A DNA stretch of 64,000 nt from Janthinobacterium sp. UMAB-56 (GTDB taxonomy: Bacteria; Pseudomonadota; Gammaproteobacteria; Burkholderiales; Burkholderiaceae_D). Below the pieces are notes generated by a model that saw nothing but the letters and a program-made list of their open reading frames with translations, was not told the origin of the DNA and ran no database searches. The first letter of the stretch is position 1. Each line of letters opens with the position of its first letter. The stretch is taken from contig NZ_LT607651.1 in the NCBI RefSeq assembly GCF_900095265.1, positions 550,660 to 614,659 on the forward strand, given 5' to 3'. Positions 39,275-49,370 of the stretch are shown piece by piece. A program made the translations under genes and the position numbers.

Positions 39275-40705
39275 TTAAAAGTTCAACGTGCGCTTGTCAA
39301 CCGCCAGTGCCGCTTCCTTGGTCGCTTCCGACAGGGATGGGTGAGCGTGGCAGATGCGTGCGATGTCTTCGGCCGAAGCCTTGAATTCCATCGCCACGAC
39401 GGCTTCGGAAATCAGTTCGGAAGCCATCGGGCCGACGATATGCACGCCGAGGATTTCATCGGTGGTCGCATCGGCCAGGAATTTCACCATGCCCGATGTG
39501 TCGCCCAGCGCGCGCGCACGGCCGTTGGCCATGAACGGGAAGGTACCGGCCTTGTAGGCGATGCCTTCGGCCTTCAGGGTTTGCTCGGTCTTGCCAACCC
39601 ACGCGATTTCCGGCGAGGTGTAGATCACCCAGGGAATCGTGTTGAAGTTGGTGTGACCGTGCTGGCCGGCGATACGCTCGGCCACGGCAACGCCTTCTTC
39701 TTCCGCCTTGTGCGCCAGCATCGGGCCGCGCACGACGTCACCCACTGCCCACACGTTCGGCAGGTTGGTCTTGCAGTCGCCGTCGACGGCGATGAAGCCG
39801 CGTTCGTCCAGCTGCAGGCCGACTTTATCGGCACCCAGGCCATTCGTGTTCGGCGTACGACCGATCGAGATGATCAGTTTGTCGAACACGGCTTTTTGCG
39901 CTTCGCCCTTGGCGTCCACGAATTCCACGGTGACGTCTTTCTTGCCTGGCGTGATCGCACCGATCTTGCAACCGAGGTTGATCTTCAAGCCTTGCTTGAT
40001 AAACAGCTTCGACGCTTCCTTGGCGATCTGCTCGTCGACGGCGCCGAGGAAGACCGGCAGGCCTTCCAGCACGGTGACGTCGGAACCCAGGCGGCGCCAG
40101 ACGCTGCCCATTTCCAGACCGATCACGCCGGCACCGATGACGCCCAGCTTGGCTGGTACGGCGTCGATGGCCAGTGCGCCCGTGTTCGACAGGATCAGTT
40201 TCTCGTCGAATGGTGCGCCCGGCAGTTCGCGCGCGTTCGAACCCGTGGCGATGACCACGTGCTTGGCGCTCAGGGTCTCATTGGCTTCACCCGTCACGCT
40301 GATCTCGTACGTGCCAGCGGCGGCAGCGGCAAAGGCGGCGCGGCCGTGGAAGAAGGCGATCTTGTTCTTCTTGAACAGGTACAGGATGCCGTCGTTGTTT
40401 TGCTTGACGACCGTGTCCTTGCGCTTGAGCATCTGGCCCAGGTTCAGCTTCAGGCCGGCGACGTCGATGCCGTGCTCGGCGAAGCTGTGGCCCGCGTGTT
40501 CGAAATGCTCGGACGATTGCAGCAGCGCTTTCGACGGGATGCAACCGACGTTGGTGCAAGTACCGCCAGGCGCGGCGCCGCCCTTGGCGTTCGACCACTC
40601 GTCGACGCAGGCGACGGAAAAGCCCAGCTGCGCTGCGCGGATGGCGGCGATGTAGCCGCCAGGGCCCGCGCCGATGACAACTACGTCAAATTGTTTAGTA
40701 CTCAT
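39275..40705 (-). CDS. lpdA: dihydrolipoyl dehydrogenase (E3)
   Basis: This is the E3 of the 2-oxoglutarate dehydrogenase complex, reoxidising dihydrolipoamide with NAD+. The 476-residue protein has the N-terminal FAD motif VVVIGAGPGGYIAAIRAA, the redox-active disulfide GGTCTNVGCIPSKALLQSS, the NAD motif VIGAGVIGLEMGSVWRRLG and the His-Glu pair in HAHPSLSEATKEAAL. It ends the odhA-odhB-pspC-lpdA operon and overlaps the pspC stop by 11 bp. Confidence 0.96.
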   Translation of the reverse strand: MSTKQFDVVVIGAGPGGYIAAIRAAQLGFSVACVDEWSNAKGGAAPGGTCTNVGCIPSKALLQSSEHFEHAGHSFAEHGIDVAGLKLNLGQMLKRKDTVVKQNNDGILYLFKKNKIAFFHGRAAFAAAAAGTYEISVTGEANETLSAKHVVIATGSNARELPGAPFDEKLILSNTGALAIDAVPAKLGVIGAGVIGLEMGSVWRRLGSDVTVLEGLPVFLGAVDEQIAKEASKLFIKQGLKINLGCKIGAITPGKKDVTVEFVDAKGEAQKAVFDKLIISIGRTPNTNGLGADKVGLQLDERGFIAVDGDCKTNLPNVWAVGDVVRGPMLAHKAEEEGVAVAERIAGQHGHTNFNTIPWVIYTSPEIAWVGKTEQTLKAEGIAYKAGTFPFMANGRARALGDTSGMVKFLADATTDEILGVHIVGPMASELISEAVVAMEFKASAEDIARICHAHPSLSEATKEAALAVDKRTLNF

Positions 40706-41078
40706 GTTTTGTTATTCCAATCTCTTCGTCTGGTACGAAAATCCACAATAGAAGGTAAATCACCACGCCGAAGCCGAAGGTCAATGTAAACAGGACGAAG
40801 ACGAGGCGCCAGATCCACGCTTCCATGCCGGAAGCGCGGCCCAGTCCACCGCAGACGCCGCCAAGCCAGCGGTCGTTGCGCGAACGGCGCAGGCGGTTGA
40901 ATTCCTGCACCAGGTCGTTCGCCGGGCCGGAGGCGGCATCGGCGCCGGACGTGCTGCCCGGCTTGTCCAGGTTGATATTGCTCAGGAGCTTGGCTTTCGC
41001 TTGCGCGAATTCCGCGTCGCTCAGGGCGCCCGCCAGGTGCAACTCGTGCAGACGCTTGATTTCTTCAGAGACGTTCAT
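40695..41078 (-). CDS. SHOCT-PspC domain membrane protein inside the odh operon
   Basis: The 127-residue protein has an N-terminal SHOCT-type helix pair (EEIKRLHELHLAGALSDAEF), a linker, the PspC motif NDRWLGGVCGGLGRASGMEAWIWRL, and a membrane helix (LVFVLFTLTFGFGVVIYLLLWIFV). PspC proteins are linked to phage-shock membrane stress responses. The gene lies between odhB and lpdA, in the same direction, and overlaps lpdA by 11 bp; a role in the dehydrogenase is not suggested by its domains. Confidence 0.85.
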   Translation of the reverse strand: MNVSEEIKRLHELHLAGALSDAEFAQAKAKLLSNINLDKPGSTSGADAASGPANDLVQEFNRLRRSRNDRWLGGVCGGLGRASGMEAWIWRLVFVLFTLTFGFGVVIYLLLWIFVPDEEIGITKHEY

Positions 41079-41172
41079 GGGAATCCTCTTTCAATGAGAT
41101 CAGCCAGCTGCGTCTTCTGGCAAGGGGTATCAACTACATTGCCCCGGCGGCGACGCCGGGGGACTACAGTGC

Positions 41173-42429
41173 TTACAGGTCCAGCAACAGGCGTGCAGGA
41201 TCTTCCAGCGCTTCTTTCATTGCCACCAGGCCCAGGACGGCTTCGCGGCCGTCGATGATGCGGTGGTCGTAGGACATGGCCAGGTAGTTCATCGGACGTA
41301 CCACGATCTGGCCGTTTTCGACGACAGCGCGGTCCTTGGTCGCATGCACGCCCAGGATGGCCGATTGCGGCGGGTTGATGATCGGGGTCGACAGCATGGA
41401 GCCGAAGGTGCCGCCGTTCGAGATCGAGAACGTGCCGCCCGTCAGGTCGTCCAGGGTCAGCTTGCCTTCCTTGGCTTTCGCGCCGAATTCACCGATTTTT
41501 TTCTCGATGTCGGCGATCGACAGCTGGTCCGCGTTGCGGATGATAGGCACGACCAGGCCGCGCGGCGAACCGACAGCGATACCGATGTCGAAGTAGCCGT
41601 GGTAGACGATGTCGTTGCCGTCAACGGAGGCATTGATGATCGGGTACTTTTTCAGGGCAGCGACGGCGGCCTTGACGAAGAAGGACATGAAGCCCAGCTT
41701 GACGCCGTGCTCTTTCTCGAACTTGTCCTTGTACTTGTTGCGCAGGTCGATGACCGGCTGCATGTTCACTTCATTGAACGTGGTCAGGATGGCGTTCGTC
41801 GATTGCGATTGCAGCAGGCGCTCGGCGATACGCGCGCGCAGGCGGCTCATCGGCACGCGCTCTTCAGGGCGGTCGCCCAGGCTGGCGGCCGACGGCGTGG
41901 CAACTTGTTGCAGCGCTGGCTTGGCAGCGGCTGGTGCCAGAGGCGCGACAGCTGGCTTGGCGGAAGCGGCCAGGGCGTCGCCCTTGGTCACGCGGCCGTC
42001 TTTGCCCGAACCGGCGACGTCGCCAGCGGACAGGCCTTTTTCCGACAGGATCTTGGCGGCGGCAGGCATGGCGACATCGCCTTTGCTTGCGCCAGCTGGT
42101 GCGGACGCGCTAGCGGCGTCTTGCGCGGCGGCGGCCAGCGCTGGTGCGGCAACGGCCGACACTTCCATCGGGCTGACCTTGGCCGAGCCGTCGGTATCGA
42201 TAATGGCGATGACTTCGCCGGCAACGACGGTGGCGCCGTCAGCCTTGATGATCTGCACGATCACGCCAGCGGCCGGCGCTGGCAGTTCCAGCACCACTTT
42301 ATCGGTTTCGATATCGATCATGTTTTCGTCGCGCGCGACTGGCTCGCCGACTTTTTTGTGCCATGCAAGCAAGGTCGCTTCTGCGACCGATTCCGACAAT
42401 TGGGGAACTTTGACTTCGATTTGTGCCAT
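41173..42429 (-). CDS. odhB: 2-oxoglutarate dehydrogenase E2 (dihydrolipoyllysine succinyltransferase)
   Basis: E2 of the complex. The 418-residue protein has an N-terminal lipoyl domain with the lipoylated lysine in [15 protein letters not shown], an Ala/Pro hinge, the E3/E1-binding domain ([20 protein letters not shown]), and the acyltransferase core with the catalytic motif [15 protein letters not shown]. Confidence 0.97.
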   Translation of the reverse strand: MAQIEVKVPQLSESVAEATLLAWHKKVGEPVARDENMIDIETDKVVLELPAPAAGVIVQIIKADGATVVAGEVIAIIDTDGSAKVSPMEVSAVAAPALAAAAQDAASASAPAGASKGDVAMPAAAKILSEKGLSAGDVAGSGKDGRVTKGDALAASAKPAVAPLAPAAAKPALQQVATPSAASLGDRPEERVPMSRLRARIAERLLQSQSTNAILTTFNEVNMQPVIDLRNKYKDKFEKEHGVKLGFMSFFVKAAVAALKKYPIINASVDGNDIVYHGYFDIGIAVGSPRGLVVPIIRNADQLSIADIEKKIGEFGAKAKEGKLTLDDLTGGTFSISNGGTFGSMLSTPIINPPQSAILGVHATKDRAVVENGQIVVRPMNYLAMSYDHRIIDGREAVLGLVAMKEALEDPARLLLDL

Positions 42430-42516
42430 GTAAAACTCCGTTTATTTTGTTATTGCGGCGCCGCCCTTGCGTAGCAAGGGCGGCGCTCCGTCACGATGTA
42501 TGCGAGCTCCTGCCAC

Positions 42517-45369
42517 TTACTTGGTCAGGATAAAACCCTTCAGCTTCGAGAATGCCGTTTCCAGCAGATCTTTTTGCTGGGCGTAGTGCTTGTCATAGTA
42601 ACCGACAGCAGGCGACGCCGAAGCAGGACGGCCGGCGTAGGCCAGACGCTGACCCGATTCCAGGCCTTCGAAGATATTGTGCTGGATCTGGAACCAGGCA
42701 CCCTGGTTTTGCGGCTCGTCCTGCGCCCAGACCACTTCGACCAGATTCGGGAACTTCTTCAGTTCAGCAGCGAACGACTTGTGCGGGAACGGATACAGCT
42801 GTTCCAGGCGCACGATGGCCGTGTCGGTCTGGCCACGGGTCTTGCGTGCGTTGACCAGGTCGTAATAGACCTTGCCCGAGCAGGCGACCACGCGCTTGAC
42901 TTTCTTGGCGTCGATTTTGTCGTCGACTTCGCCGATGACAGTCTGGAAACCGCCCTTGGCCAGGTCGGTCAGCGGCGAACCGGCATCCTTGTTGCGCAAC
43001 AGCGACTTCGGCGTCAGGATGACCAGCGGCTTGCGGAACTGGCGCACCATCTGGCGGCGCAGCAAATGGAAGATCTGCGAAGCCGTCGTCGGCTGCACCA
43101 CTTGCATGTTGTTATCTGCGCACAGTTGCAGGAAACGCTCAGGACGCGCGGACGAGTGCTCAGGACCCTGGCCTTCGTAACCGTGCGGCAGCATCATGAC
43201 CAGGCCCGAAGCGCGGCCCCACTTCACTTCGCCGGAGCTGATGAATTGGTCGATCACCACTTGCGCGCCATTGGCGAAGTCGCCGAACTGGGCTTCCCAG
43301 ATCGTCAGGGTGTTCGGTTCAGCCGTCGAGTAGCCGTATTCGAAGGCCAGTACGGCTTCTTCCGACAGCACCGAGTCGATGACGGTGAACGGCGCCTGGT
43401 TGTCCGAGACGTTTTGCAGCGGAATGTAGGTACCCGCATCCCAACGCTCGCGGTTCTGGTCATGCAAGACAGCATGGCGGTGCACGAAGGTGCCACGGCC
43501 GGCATCCTGGCCCGTCAGGCGGATAGCGTAACCGGACGATACCAGCGAAGCGTAGGCCAGATGTTCGCCCATGCCCCAGTCCAGGTTCATTTCGCCACGG
43601 CCCATGGTGCCACGGTCGCCCAGTACTTTTTCAACCAGCGAGTGGACCTTGAAGTCTTCCGGCACGGTGGTGATGCGGGTGGCCAGGCGTTTGAGTTCCG
43701 TCATCGGCACGGCGGTGTCGGCCGAATCGGTCCATTTCTTGTTCAGGAACGGCAGCCAGTCGACGGCGTACTTGTTCTTGAAGTTCGAGATGACCGGATC
43801 GACGGTGTGCTTGCCGGCGTCCATGGCGTCGCGGAAAGCGGCCACCATCTTGTCGCCGCCATCGGCAGGGATCACGCCTTGCGCTACCAGCTTGTCCGCG
43901 TACAGCTTGCGGGTGCCCGGATGCTGGCCGATCTTCTTGTACATCAGTGGCTGCGTCAGTGCCGGCGTATCTTGCTCGTTGTGGCCAAGCTTACGGTAGC
44001 AGATGATGTCGAGGACGATGTCCTTCTTGAATTCCATGCGATAGTCGAGCGCGATCTGCGTCGCCAGCACCACGGCTTCCGGATCATCGGCATTGATGTG
44101 CAGGACCGGTGCTTCGATCATCTTGACGACGTCCGAGCAGTACAGGGTCGAGCGGGCATCGCGCGGATCCGAAGTGGTGAAACCGATCTGGTTGTTGATC
44201 ACGATATGCACCGTGCCGCCGGTATGGTAGCCACGGGTTTGCGCCAGATTCAGCGTTTCCATGACCACGCCCTGGCCGGCGAAAGCGGCATCGCCGTGCA
44301 CCAGGATAGGCAGCACTTGCGCGCCCTGCGCATCGCCGCGGCGATCCATGCGCGCCTTGACGGAACCTTCGACCACGGGGTTGACGATTTCCAGGTGCGA
44401 CGGGTTGAATGCCAGCGACAGGTGGACCGGGCCGCCTGCGGTGGAGATGTCCGACGAGAAGCCTTGATGGTACTTTACGTCGCCGGCAGGCAGGTCATCG
44501 CCATGCTTGCCTTCGAATTCTTCGAATAGTTCCTGCGGCGCCTTGCCCAGGGTGTTGACCAGCACGTTCAGGCGGCCGCGGTGGGCCATGCCGATAACGA
44601 TTTCCTGCACGCCTTTTTCGCCGGCGCGCTGGATGGTTTCATCCATCGAGGCAATGAAGGTTTCGCCACCTTCCAGGGAGAAGCGCTTCTGGCCCACGTA
44701 GCGGGTGTGCAGATAGCGTTCCAGGCCTTCAGCCGCGGTCAGGCGGTCGAGGATGTGGATTTTTTTCTCTGGGGTGAAATTCGGGGTGGAGCGGATCGAT
44801 TCCAGTTTCTCTTGCAACCAGCGCTTTTCGGCCGGATCGGAGATGTACATGAATTCGGCGCCGATCGAACGCGTGTAGGTATCGCGCAGATAGTTGAGCA
44901 GATCGCGCAGGGTGGCAGTCTCGGGGCCAAAATAGGTATTGCTGATGTTGAACACGGTGTCCATGTCCGCGTCGCTGAAACCGTAGAAGCTCGGCTCGAG
45001 TTCAGGGATCATCGGACGTTCCTGGCGCTGCAGCGGGTCCAGATTGGCCCAGTGCGAACCGAGGTAGCGGTAAGCGGCGATCAGTTGCGTGGCGGCGACG
45101 CGCTTGCGGCCCATTTCAACATCGAAGGAAGCGCTCACTGTGCGAATCGGACCGGCTTTTGCGCGCTCGGCGAACGAGGCAACGACGGAGGCATGCGCCA
45201 CGTCAGGCTTGTTGGTGCCATCGACGGCAGGCACGTGCTGCATGGCATCGAAGTAAGAACGCCAGTTATCGGGTACCGAGCCTGGATTGTTCAGATACGC
45301 CTCGTACAAGTCTTCCACGTACGGAGCATTCCCACCGAACAGGTAGGAGTTGGTCGTTAATTGCTGCAT
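42517..45369 (-). CDS. odhA: 2-oxoglutarate dehydrogenase E1
   Basis: The thiamine-diphosphate E1 decarboxylates 2-oxoglutarate. The 950-residue protein matches SucA/OdhA length and has the N-terminal NSYLFGGNAPYVEDLYEAY, central MAHRGRLNVLVNTLGK, ThDP motif GDAAFAGQGVVMETLNL, and QFGDFANGAQVVIDQFI. It is the first gene of the operon; the 257-bp upstream region to the LysR gene holds a possible minus-strand promoter (TATTCT with upstream TTGTTG). Confidence 0.98.
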   Translation of the reverse strand: MQQLTTNSYLFGGNAPYVEDLYEAYLNNPGSVPDNWRSYFDAMQHVPAVDGTNKPDVAHASVVASFAERAKAGPIRTVSASFDVEMGRKRVAATQLIAAYRYLGSHWANLDPLQRQERPMIPELEPSFYGFSDADMDTVFNISNTYFGPETATLRDLLNYLRDTYTRSIGAEFMYISDPAEKRWLQEKLESIRSTPNFTPEKKIHILDRLTAAEGLERYLHTRYVGQKRFSLEGGETFIASMDETIQRAGEKGVQEIVIGMAHRGRLNVLVNTLGKAPQELFEEFEGKHGDDLPAGDVKYHQGFSSDISTAGGPVHLSLAFNPSHLEIVNPVVEGSVKARMDRRGDAQGAQVLPILVHGDAAFAGQGVVMETLNLAQTRGYHTGGTVHIVINNQIGFTTSDPRDARSTLYCSDVVKMIEAPVLHINADDPEAVVLATQIALDYRMEFKKDIVLDIICYRKLGHNEQDTPALTQPLMYKKIGQHPGTRKLYADKLVAQGVIPADGGDKMVAAFRDAMDAGKHTVDPVISNFKNKYAVDWLPFLNKKWTDSADTAVPMTELKRLATRITTVPEDFKVHSLVEKVLGDRGTMGRGEMNLDWGMGEHLAYASLVSSGYAIRLTGQDAGRGTFVHRHAVLHDQNRERWDAGTYIPLQNVSDNQAPFTVIDSVLSEEAVLAFEYGYSTAEPNTLTIWEAQFGDFANGAQVVIDQFISSGEVKWGRASGLVMMLPHGYEGQGPEHSSARPERFLQLCADNNMQVVQPTTASQIFHLLRRQMVRQFRKPLVILTPKSLLRNKDAGSPLTDLAKGGFQTVIGEVDDKIDAKKVKRVVACSGKVYYDLVNARKTRGQTDTAIVRLEQLYPFPHKSFAAELKKFPNLVEVVWAQDEPQNQGAWFQIQHNIFEGLESGQRLAYAGRPASASPAVGYYDKHYAQQKDLLETAFSKLKGFILTK

Positions 45370-45626
45370 ATATTGCTCACCTTTCTTCGCGCTTCGCGAG
45401 GAATTAGCGGGTTAATCTAACCTTCCGCGACACGGCCTGACCGGTTAGCGGATTGCACATCAAGTTGTGGGGGAAGGGCTTTTTTATTACGCCAGCATTC
45501 TGCATACCGTCATTTAGAATAGCACGCGGTATTGTAACGCAACAACCACTAGTTGAATTTTATTTGGCAAGCAAATGTAAGCTGTGTTGTTGATTTTCCC
45601 GGGCTTGCAGCCCGTTACTGTTGCGC

Positions 45627-46601
45627 TTATACAATTCCGCTGCTGGCACCGGCACGGCGCTGGCGCGCAAGTGGTCTGACTGATAACGCCGGCGCCCCGA
45701 TGGCCGCCAGCCACCCGGCATCACCGGCAAACCAGTCCACCAGGAAATCGAGCATGGTGCGCAACAGCGGCGACATGTGCTGGCGCGAGGTGTAGATGCC
45801 GTAGATGCCCATGTCCTGCGGCACGTAAGCTGGCAAGAGTTCCACCAGTTGGCCGCTGGCGATCAGCGGCGCGGCCGAATAGCGCGGCTGCATGGCGATG
45901 CCAGCCCCCGCCACCGTGGCCACCAGCAGCACCAGTGACTCATTCGCCGACAGGCGGCCGCTGACGGGGACAGTGAGCGCTTCCCCGGCATGCGTGAATT
46001 GCCACAGGCTCTTGCCGAAATACGTATAGGTCAGACAATTATGCAAGGCCAGGTCTTCCGCCCGGCGCGGCGTGCCATGCGCGGCCAGGTACGCTGGTGC
46101 GGCGCACACCACCGAAGCGCAACTGGCCAACTGGCGCGCGATCAGGTTCGGTTCGAGCGCATTCGTGATGCGGATCGCCAGATCGATGCGCTGCTCCACC
46201 AGATTGACGGCGCGGTTCTCCATCTGCAGGTCGACGGCGGCGCGCGGGTAGCGCTGCAGGTAAGCGGTCACTGCGCCGGCGAGCGCCGCCTGCGCAAGGG
46301 ATTGCGAGCAGCTAATGCGCAGCAAGCCGTGTGGCGTGTCGACTCCCTCGGACGAGGCGACGGCCATGGCGCCGGCCACCTCCAGCATCTGGCGGCAGCG
46401 CGCCAGAGTGGCCTCGCCTGCATCCGTCAGGCTCAGACGGCGCGTGGTGCGATGCAAGAGGCGCGCCCCCGCCCACTGCTCCATCTCGGCCAGGTAGCGC
46501 GTCACCATGGCGCGCGACATGTCGAGCGCCTCGCTGGCAGCCACCATGCTGCCCCGCTCAGCGATGGCGACGAATACTTGTGCGGCGGTGATGCGGTCCA
46601 T
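45627..46601 (-). CDS. LysR-family transcriptional regulator
   Basis: The 324-residue protein has an N-terminal winged HTH (MDRITAAQVFVAIAERGSMV, then SRAMVTRYLAEMEQWAGARL) and a substrate-binding domain (LLRISCSQSLAQAALAGAVT, and LPAYVPQDMGIYGIYTSRQH near the end). It is of the type that often regulates a nearby oxidoreductase. The ATG at 46601 has GGAG 7 nt upstream; the frame also opens at 46619. Confidence 0.9.
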   Translation of the reverse strand: MDRITAAQVFVAIAERGSMVAASEALDMSRAMVTRYLAEMEQWAGARLLHRTTRRLSLTDAGEATLARCRQMLEVAGAMAVASSEGVDTPHGLLRISCSQSLAQAALAGAVTAYLQRYPRAAVDLQMENRAVNLVEQRIDLAIRITNALEPNLIARQLASCASVVCAAPAYLAAHGTPRRAEDLALHNCLTYTYFGKSLWQFTHAGEALTVPVSGRLSANESLVLLVATVAGAGIAMQPRYSAAPLIASGQLVELLPAYVPQDMGIYGIYTSRQHMSPLLRTMLDFLVDWFAGDAGWLAAIGAPALSVRPLARQRRAGASSGIV

Positions 46602-46698
46602 CTGCTGCTCTCCATTCATTGTTGGGTCCCTGCGACCAGGTATGGCAATCTACCCTATTTTTTGCGCCCAGTCGCCTGGCCTTACCCAGGCGGCGGCC

Positions 46699-47238
46699 TT
46701 ACAGCGCTGCCAGGAAATGCTGATACTCTTGCGCGCTTTGCGCCAGCCGGTCCGCATAGCCCGCTTCCTTCGGCCCATCTTCCGCGCCATAGAAGGCAAA
46801 GAAGCGGCGGTTGTCGGCGCCGATATACGCCAGGGTGACATCGAACGGCGCCAGCAGCTGCGCCATGGTGACGTTCCACTTGCCTTCCGGCGTGAAGTCT
46901 TCCTGGCGGATGCCTGCCGTGACGGCCAGCGCCACCTTCCTCCCACTGAAGGCATCGCCGCCCGTGCCGTAGGCCCAGCCATATGCCAGCACCGCGTCGA
47001 GCCAGCGCTTCAGCAAGGGCGGGCAGTTGAACCAGTACACGGGAAACTGCAAGACCACATTGCCATGCGCCTCCACCAGCGCCTGCTCGCGCGCCACATC
47101 GATGTTTTCATCCGGATAAGCCTGCTGCACATCATGAATCGTGTAACGGTCGGGATACTGCGCCAGTTCCTGCAGCCAGCGCTTGTTGGCCACCGAGGTG
47201 GCGATGGAGGGATGGAAGACGATAACGAGGGTTTTCAT
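46699..47238 (-). CDS. NAD(P)H-dependent flavodoxin-like oxidoreductase
   Basis: The 179-residue protein is a flavodoxin-fold quinone reductase-like enzyme of the MdaB/KefF group: LVIVFHPSIATSVANKRWL at the start, PDENIDVAREQALVEAHGNV, and FPVYWFNCPPLLKRWLDAVL followed by YGWAYGTGGDAFSGRKV, the flavin-binding loops. Such enzymes reduce quinones by two electrons with FMN/FAD. Its transcription is probably controlled by the HxlR regulator upstream, through the palindrome at 47381-47398. Confidence 0.85.
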   Translation of the reverse strand: MKTLVIVFHPSIATSVANKRWLQELAQYPDRYTIHDVQQAYPDENIDVAREQALVEAHGNVVLQFPVYWFNCPPLLKRWLDAVLAYGWAYGTGGDAFSGRKVALAVTAGIRQEDFTPEGKWNVTMAQLLAPFDVTLAYIGADNRRFFAFYGAEDGPKEAGYADRLAQSAQEYQHFLAAL

Positions 47239-47380
47239 GGTTGCTTTCAGGTCGATGGGAACGCCAGCGCGCATGCATAAAAAAGCAGGCGAGCCGGGGC
47301 CCTACCCCGAGGCGCGTCATTGCACCTCCAGAGGCAGAGCCAGCATAGCCATAGTGAGTATGTTTCACAAGTACGCACAT

Positions 47381-47398
47381 TTACTACCTATACAGTAA
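47381..47398. promoter_or_regulatory. HxlR-type palindrome upstream of oxidoreductase
   Basis: TTACT-ACCTATAC-AGTAA is a perfect 5-bp-arm inverted repeat of the TTACT/AGTAA type recognised by HxlR-family regulators such as YodB. It lies between the HxlR gene and the oxidoreductase, 143 bp before the latter's start. Confidence 0.5.
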
Positions 47399-47449
47399 GA
47401 AAAGTAAGCAACAGGACCGCAAAAAACCGTTTTAGTACGCGCCTGCGTA

Positions 47450-47791
47450 TCAGACTGGCTGGTGCCGCTCACCCCACTCGCACAAGGTATGCAGTACGGG
47501 GATCAGCGAGACGCCCTTGCTCGAGAGGAAATATTCAACCTTGGGCGGTACTTGCGGGTATTCCTTGCGGATGATCAGCGCGTCGGCTTCCAGTTCCTTC
47601 AGGACGACGCTGAGGGTCTTGAAGGCGATGCCGCCGAGATGGCGCTTGAGTTCGTTGTGCCGCAGCACCTTGTTTTCCGCCAGCGCGTACAGGATCAGCA
47701 TCTTGTATTTGCCGCCGATCAGCGACAAGGTATAGCCAAATCCCGTGTCGTTCAGGGCCACGCCGCTGGGGGCGCATGTTTCTTCATTCAT
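47450..47791 (-). CDS. HxlR-family winged-helix transcriptional regulator
   Basis: The 113-residue protein is a single HxlR domain: GFGYTLSLIGGKYKMLILYAL, VLRHNELKRHLGGIAFKTLS, and the wing KEYPQVPPKVEYFLSSKG. A single cysteine (Cys6 in NEETCAPSG, counting from the ATG at 47791) sits in the N-terminal extension, where YodB/QorR-type regulators carry their redox switch. A GTG at 47794 is an alternative start. Confidence 0.9.
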   Translation of the reverse strand: MNEETCAPSGVALNDTGFGYTLSLIGGKYKMLILYALAENKVLRHNELKRHLGGIAFKTLSVVLKELEADALIIRKEYPQVPPKVEYFLSSKGVSLIPVLHTLCEWGERHQPV

Positions 47792-47872
47792 CACGTTCTG
47801 CTTCTAGCTTTCCTGGGTGGTGCTACACAGCGTAGCAGCTTTGCGCTGCGCCGGCCATGCCGGGCGCGCATA

Positions 47873-47902
47873 AAAAAAGCGAGCCATGCGGCTCGCTTTT
47901 TT
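47873..47902 (-). terminator. Rho-independent terminator after gltA
   Basis: The perfect 13-bp inverted repeat AAAAAAGCGAGCC and GGCTCGCTTTTTT with loop ATGC lies 42 bp past the gltA stop on the minus strand. It separates the TCA cluster from the HxlR gene. Confidence 0.9.
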
Positions 47903-47943
47903 GCACCGGGCCGCAAGGCCCGGCAAGAACACGGCGCCGTAAC

Positions 47944-49248
47944 TTAGGCGCGCTTGTCCAGTGGCAGTACTTCGCGGGTCGTAGCACCGACGAACAGCTG
48001 GCGCGGACGGCCGATTTTCTGTTCCGGGTCGGCGATCATTTCGTTCCACTGGGCGATCCAGCCGATGGTACGGGCCATGGCGAAGATACCGGTGAACAGC
48101 GAGACAGGGATGCCCAGCGCCGATTGCACGATGCCCGAGTAGAAGTCGACGTTCGGGTACAGTTTGCGCGATACGAAGTAGTCGTCGTTCAGTGCAATCT
48201 TTTCCAGTTCCATCGCCAGCTTGAACAGTGGATCGTCTTGCAGACCCAGTTCTTGCAGCACTTCGTAGCAGGTTTCACGCATCAGCTTGGCGCGTGGATC
48301 GAAGTTCTTGTACACACGGTGGCCAAAGCCCATCAGCTTGACGCCGGAGTTCTTGTCCTTGACTTGCTCGATGAAGGCAGGGATGTTCTCGACGGTGCCG
48401 ATTTCCTTGAGCATGTTGAGTGCCGCTTCGTTGGCGCCACCGTGGGCAGGGCCCCACAGGCAGGCGATACCGGCAGCGATACAGGCGAACGGGTTGGCGC
48501 CCGACGAACCGGCCAGACGGACGGTCGAAGTCGATGCGTTTTGCTCGTGGTCTGCGTGCAGGATCAGGATTCGGTCCAGGGCGCGCACCAGCACGTCGTT
48601 GACCTTGTACTCTTCGCACGGATTGGCGAACATCATGTGCATGAAGTTGGCGCTGTACGACAGGTCGTTGCGTGGGTACACGAACGGCTGGCCGACCGAG
48701 TACTTGTAAGTCATGGCGACCAGGGTTGGCATCTTGGCGATCAGGCGGATGGCCGACACTTCGCGGTGATGCGGGTCGTTGATGTCCAGCGAGTCATGGT
48801 AGAACGATGCCAGCGCGCCGACGGTGCCCACCAGGACCGACATCGGATGCGCGTCGCGGCGGAAGCCACGGAAGAAGAATTGCATCTGTTCGTGCACCAT
48901 CGTGTGCTTGGTGACGGTATCGACGAACTTGGCTTTCTGCGCCGCGTTCGGCAATTCGCCGTTCAGCAGCAGGTAGCACGATTCCATGAAGTCGGCGTTA
49001 ACGGCCAACTGTTCGATCGGGTAACCACGGTACAGCAGCTCGCCCTTGTCACCGTCGATGTAGGTGATCGACGAGTTGCAGGCGGCCGTCGACATAAAGC
49101 CTGGGTCGTAGGTGAACTTGCCGCTACCGGCGTACAGTTTGCGGATGTCGACGACGTCCGGACCAACCGTGCCTTTGTAGATTGGAAATTCAAGCGATGG
49201 GCTGCCATCGGAGAACGACAGGGTAGCTTTTGTGTCAGAGATATTCAT
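47944..49248 (-). CDS. gltA: citrate synthase
   Basis: Type II citrate synthase condenses acetyl-CoA with oxaloacetate. The 434-residue protein has the catalytic His in [20 protein letters not shown] and the [15 protein letters not shown] motif, [17 protein letters not shown], and the N-terminal beta strand domain of NADH-sensitive hexameric enzymes. It follows sdhE by 122 bp. Confidence 0.98.
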   Translation of the reverse strand: MNISDTKATLSFSDGSPSLEFPIYKGTVGPDVVDIRKLYAGSGKFTYDPGFMSTAACNSSITYIDGDKGELLYRGYPIEQLAVNADFMESCYLLLNGELPNAAQKAKFVDTVTKHTMVHEQMQFFFRGFRRDAHPMSVLVGTVGALASFYHDSLDINDPHHREVSAIRLIAKMPTLVAMTYKYSVGQPFVYPRNDLSYSANFMHMMFANPCEEYKVNDVLVRALDRILILHADHEQNASTSTVRLAGSSGANPFACIAAGIACLWGPAHGGANEAALNMLKEIGTVENIPAFIEQVKDKNSGVKLMGFGHRVYKNFDPRAKLMRETCYEVLQELGLQDDPLFKLAMELEKIALNDDYFVSRKLYPNVDFYSGIVQSALGIPVSLFTGIFAMARTIGWIAQWNEMIADPEQKIGRPRQLFVGATTREVLPLDKRA

Positions 49249-49370
49249 GGGCTCTTCCTTCTCGGGAGTGAGTCGAAATTAAAATCAAAAATTCTGGCTG
49301 CAATTCGCACCGCAATTCGGCAGTGCTACAGCGCGCCACTCGCACCGTTTGCAATATATCGCCCAGGCGT

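Noticed and set aside
42496-44529. A 677-residue open frame on the plus strand
   Set aside because: It is antisense to odhA and lacks domain or ribosome-site evidence.
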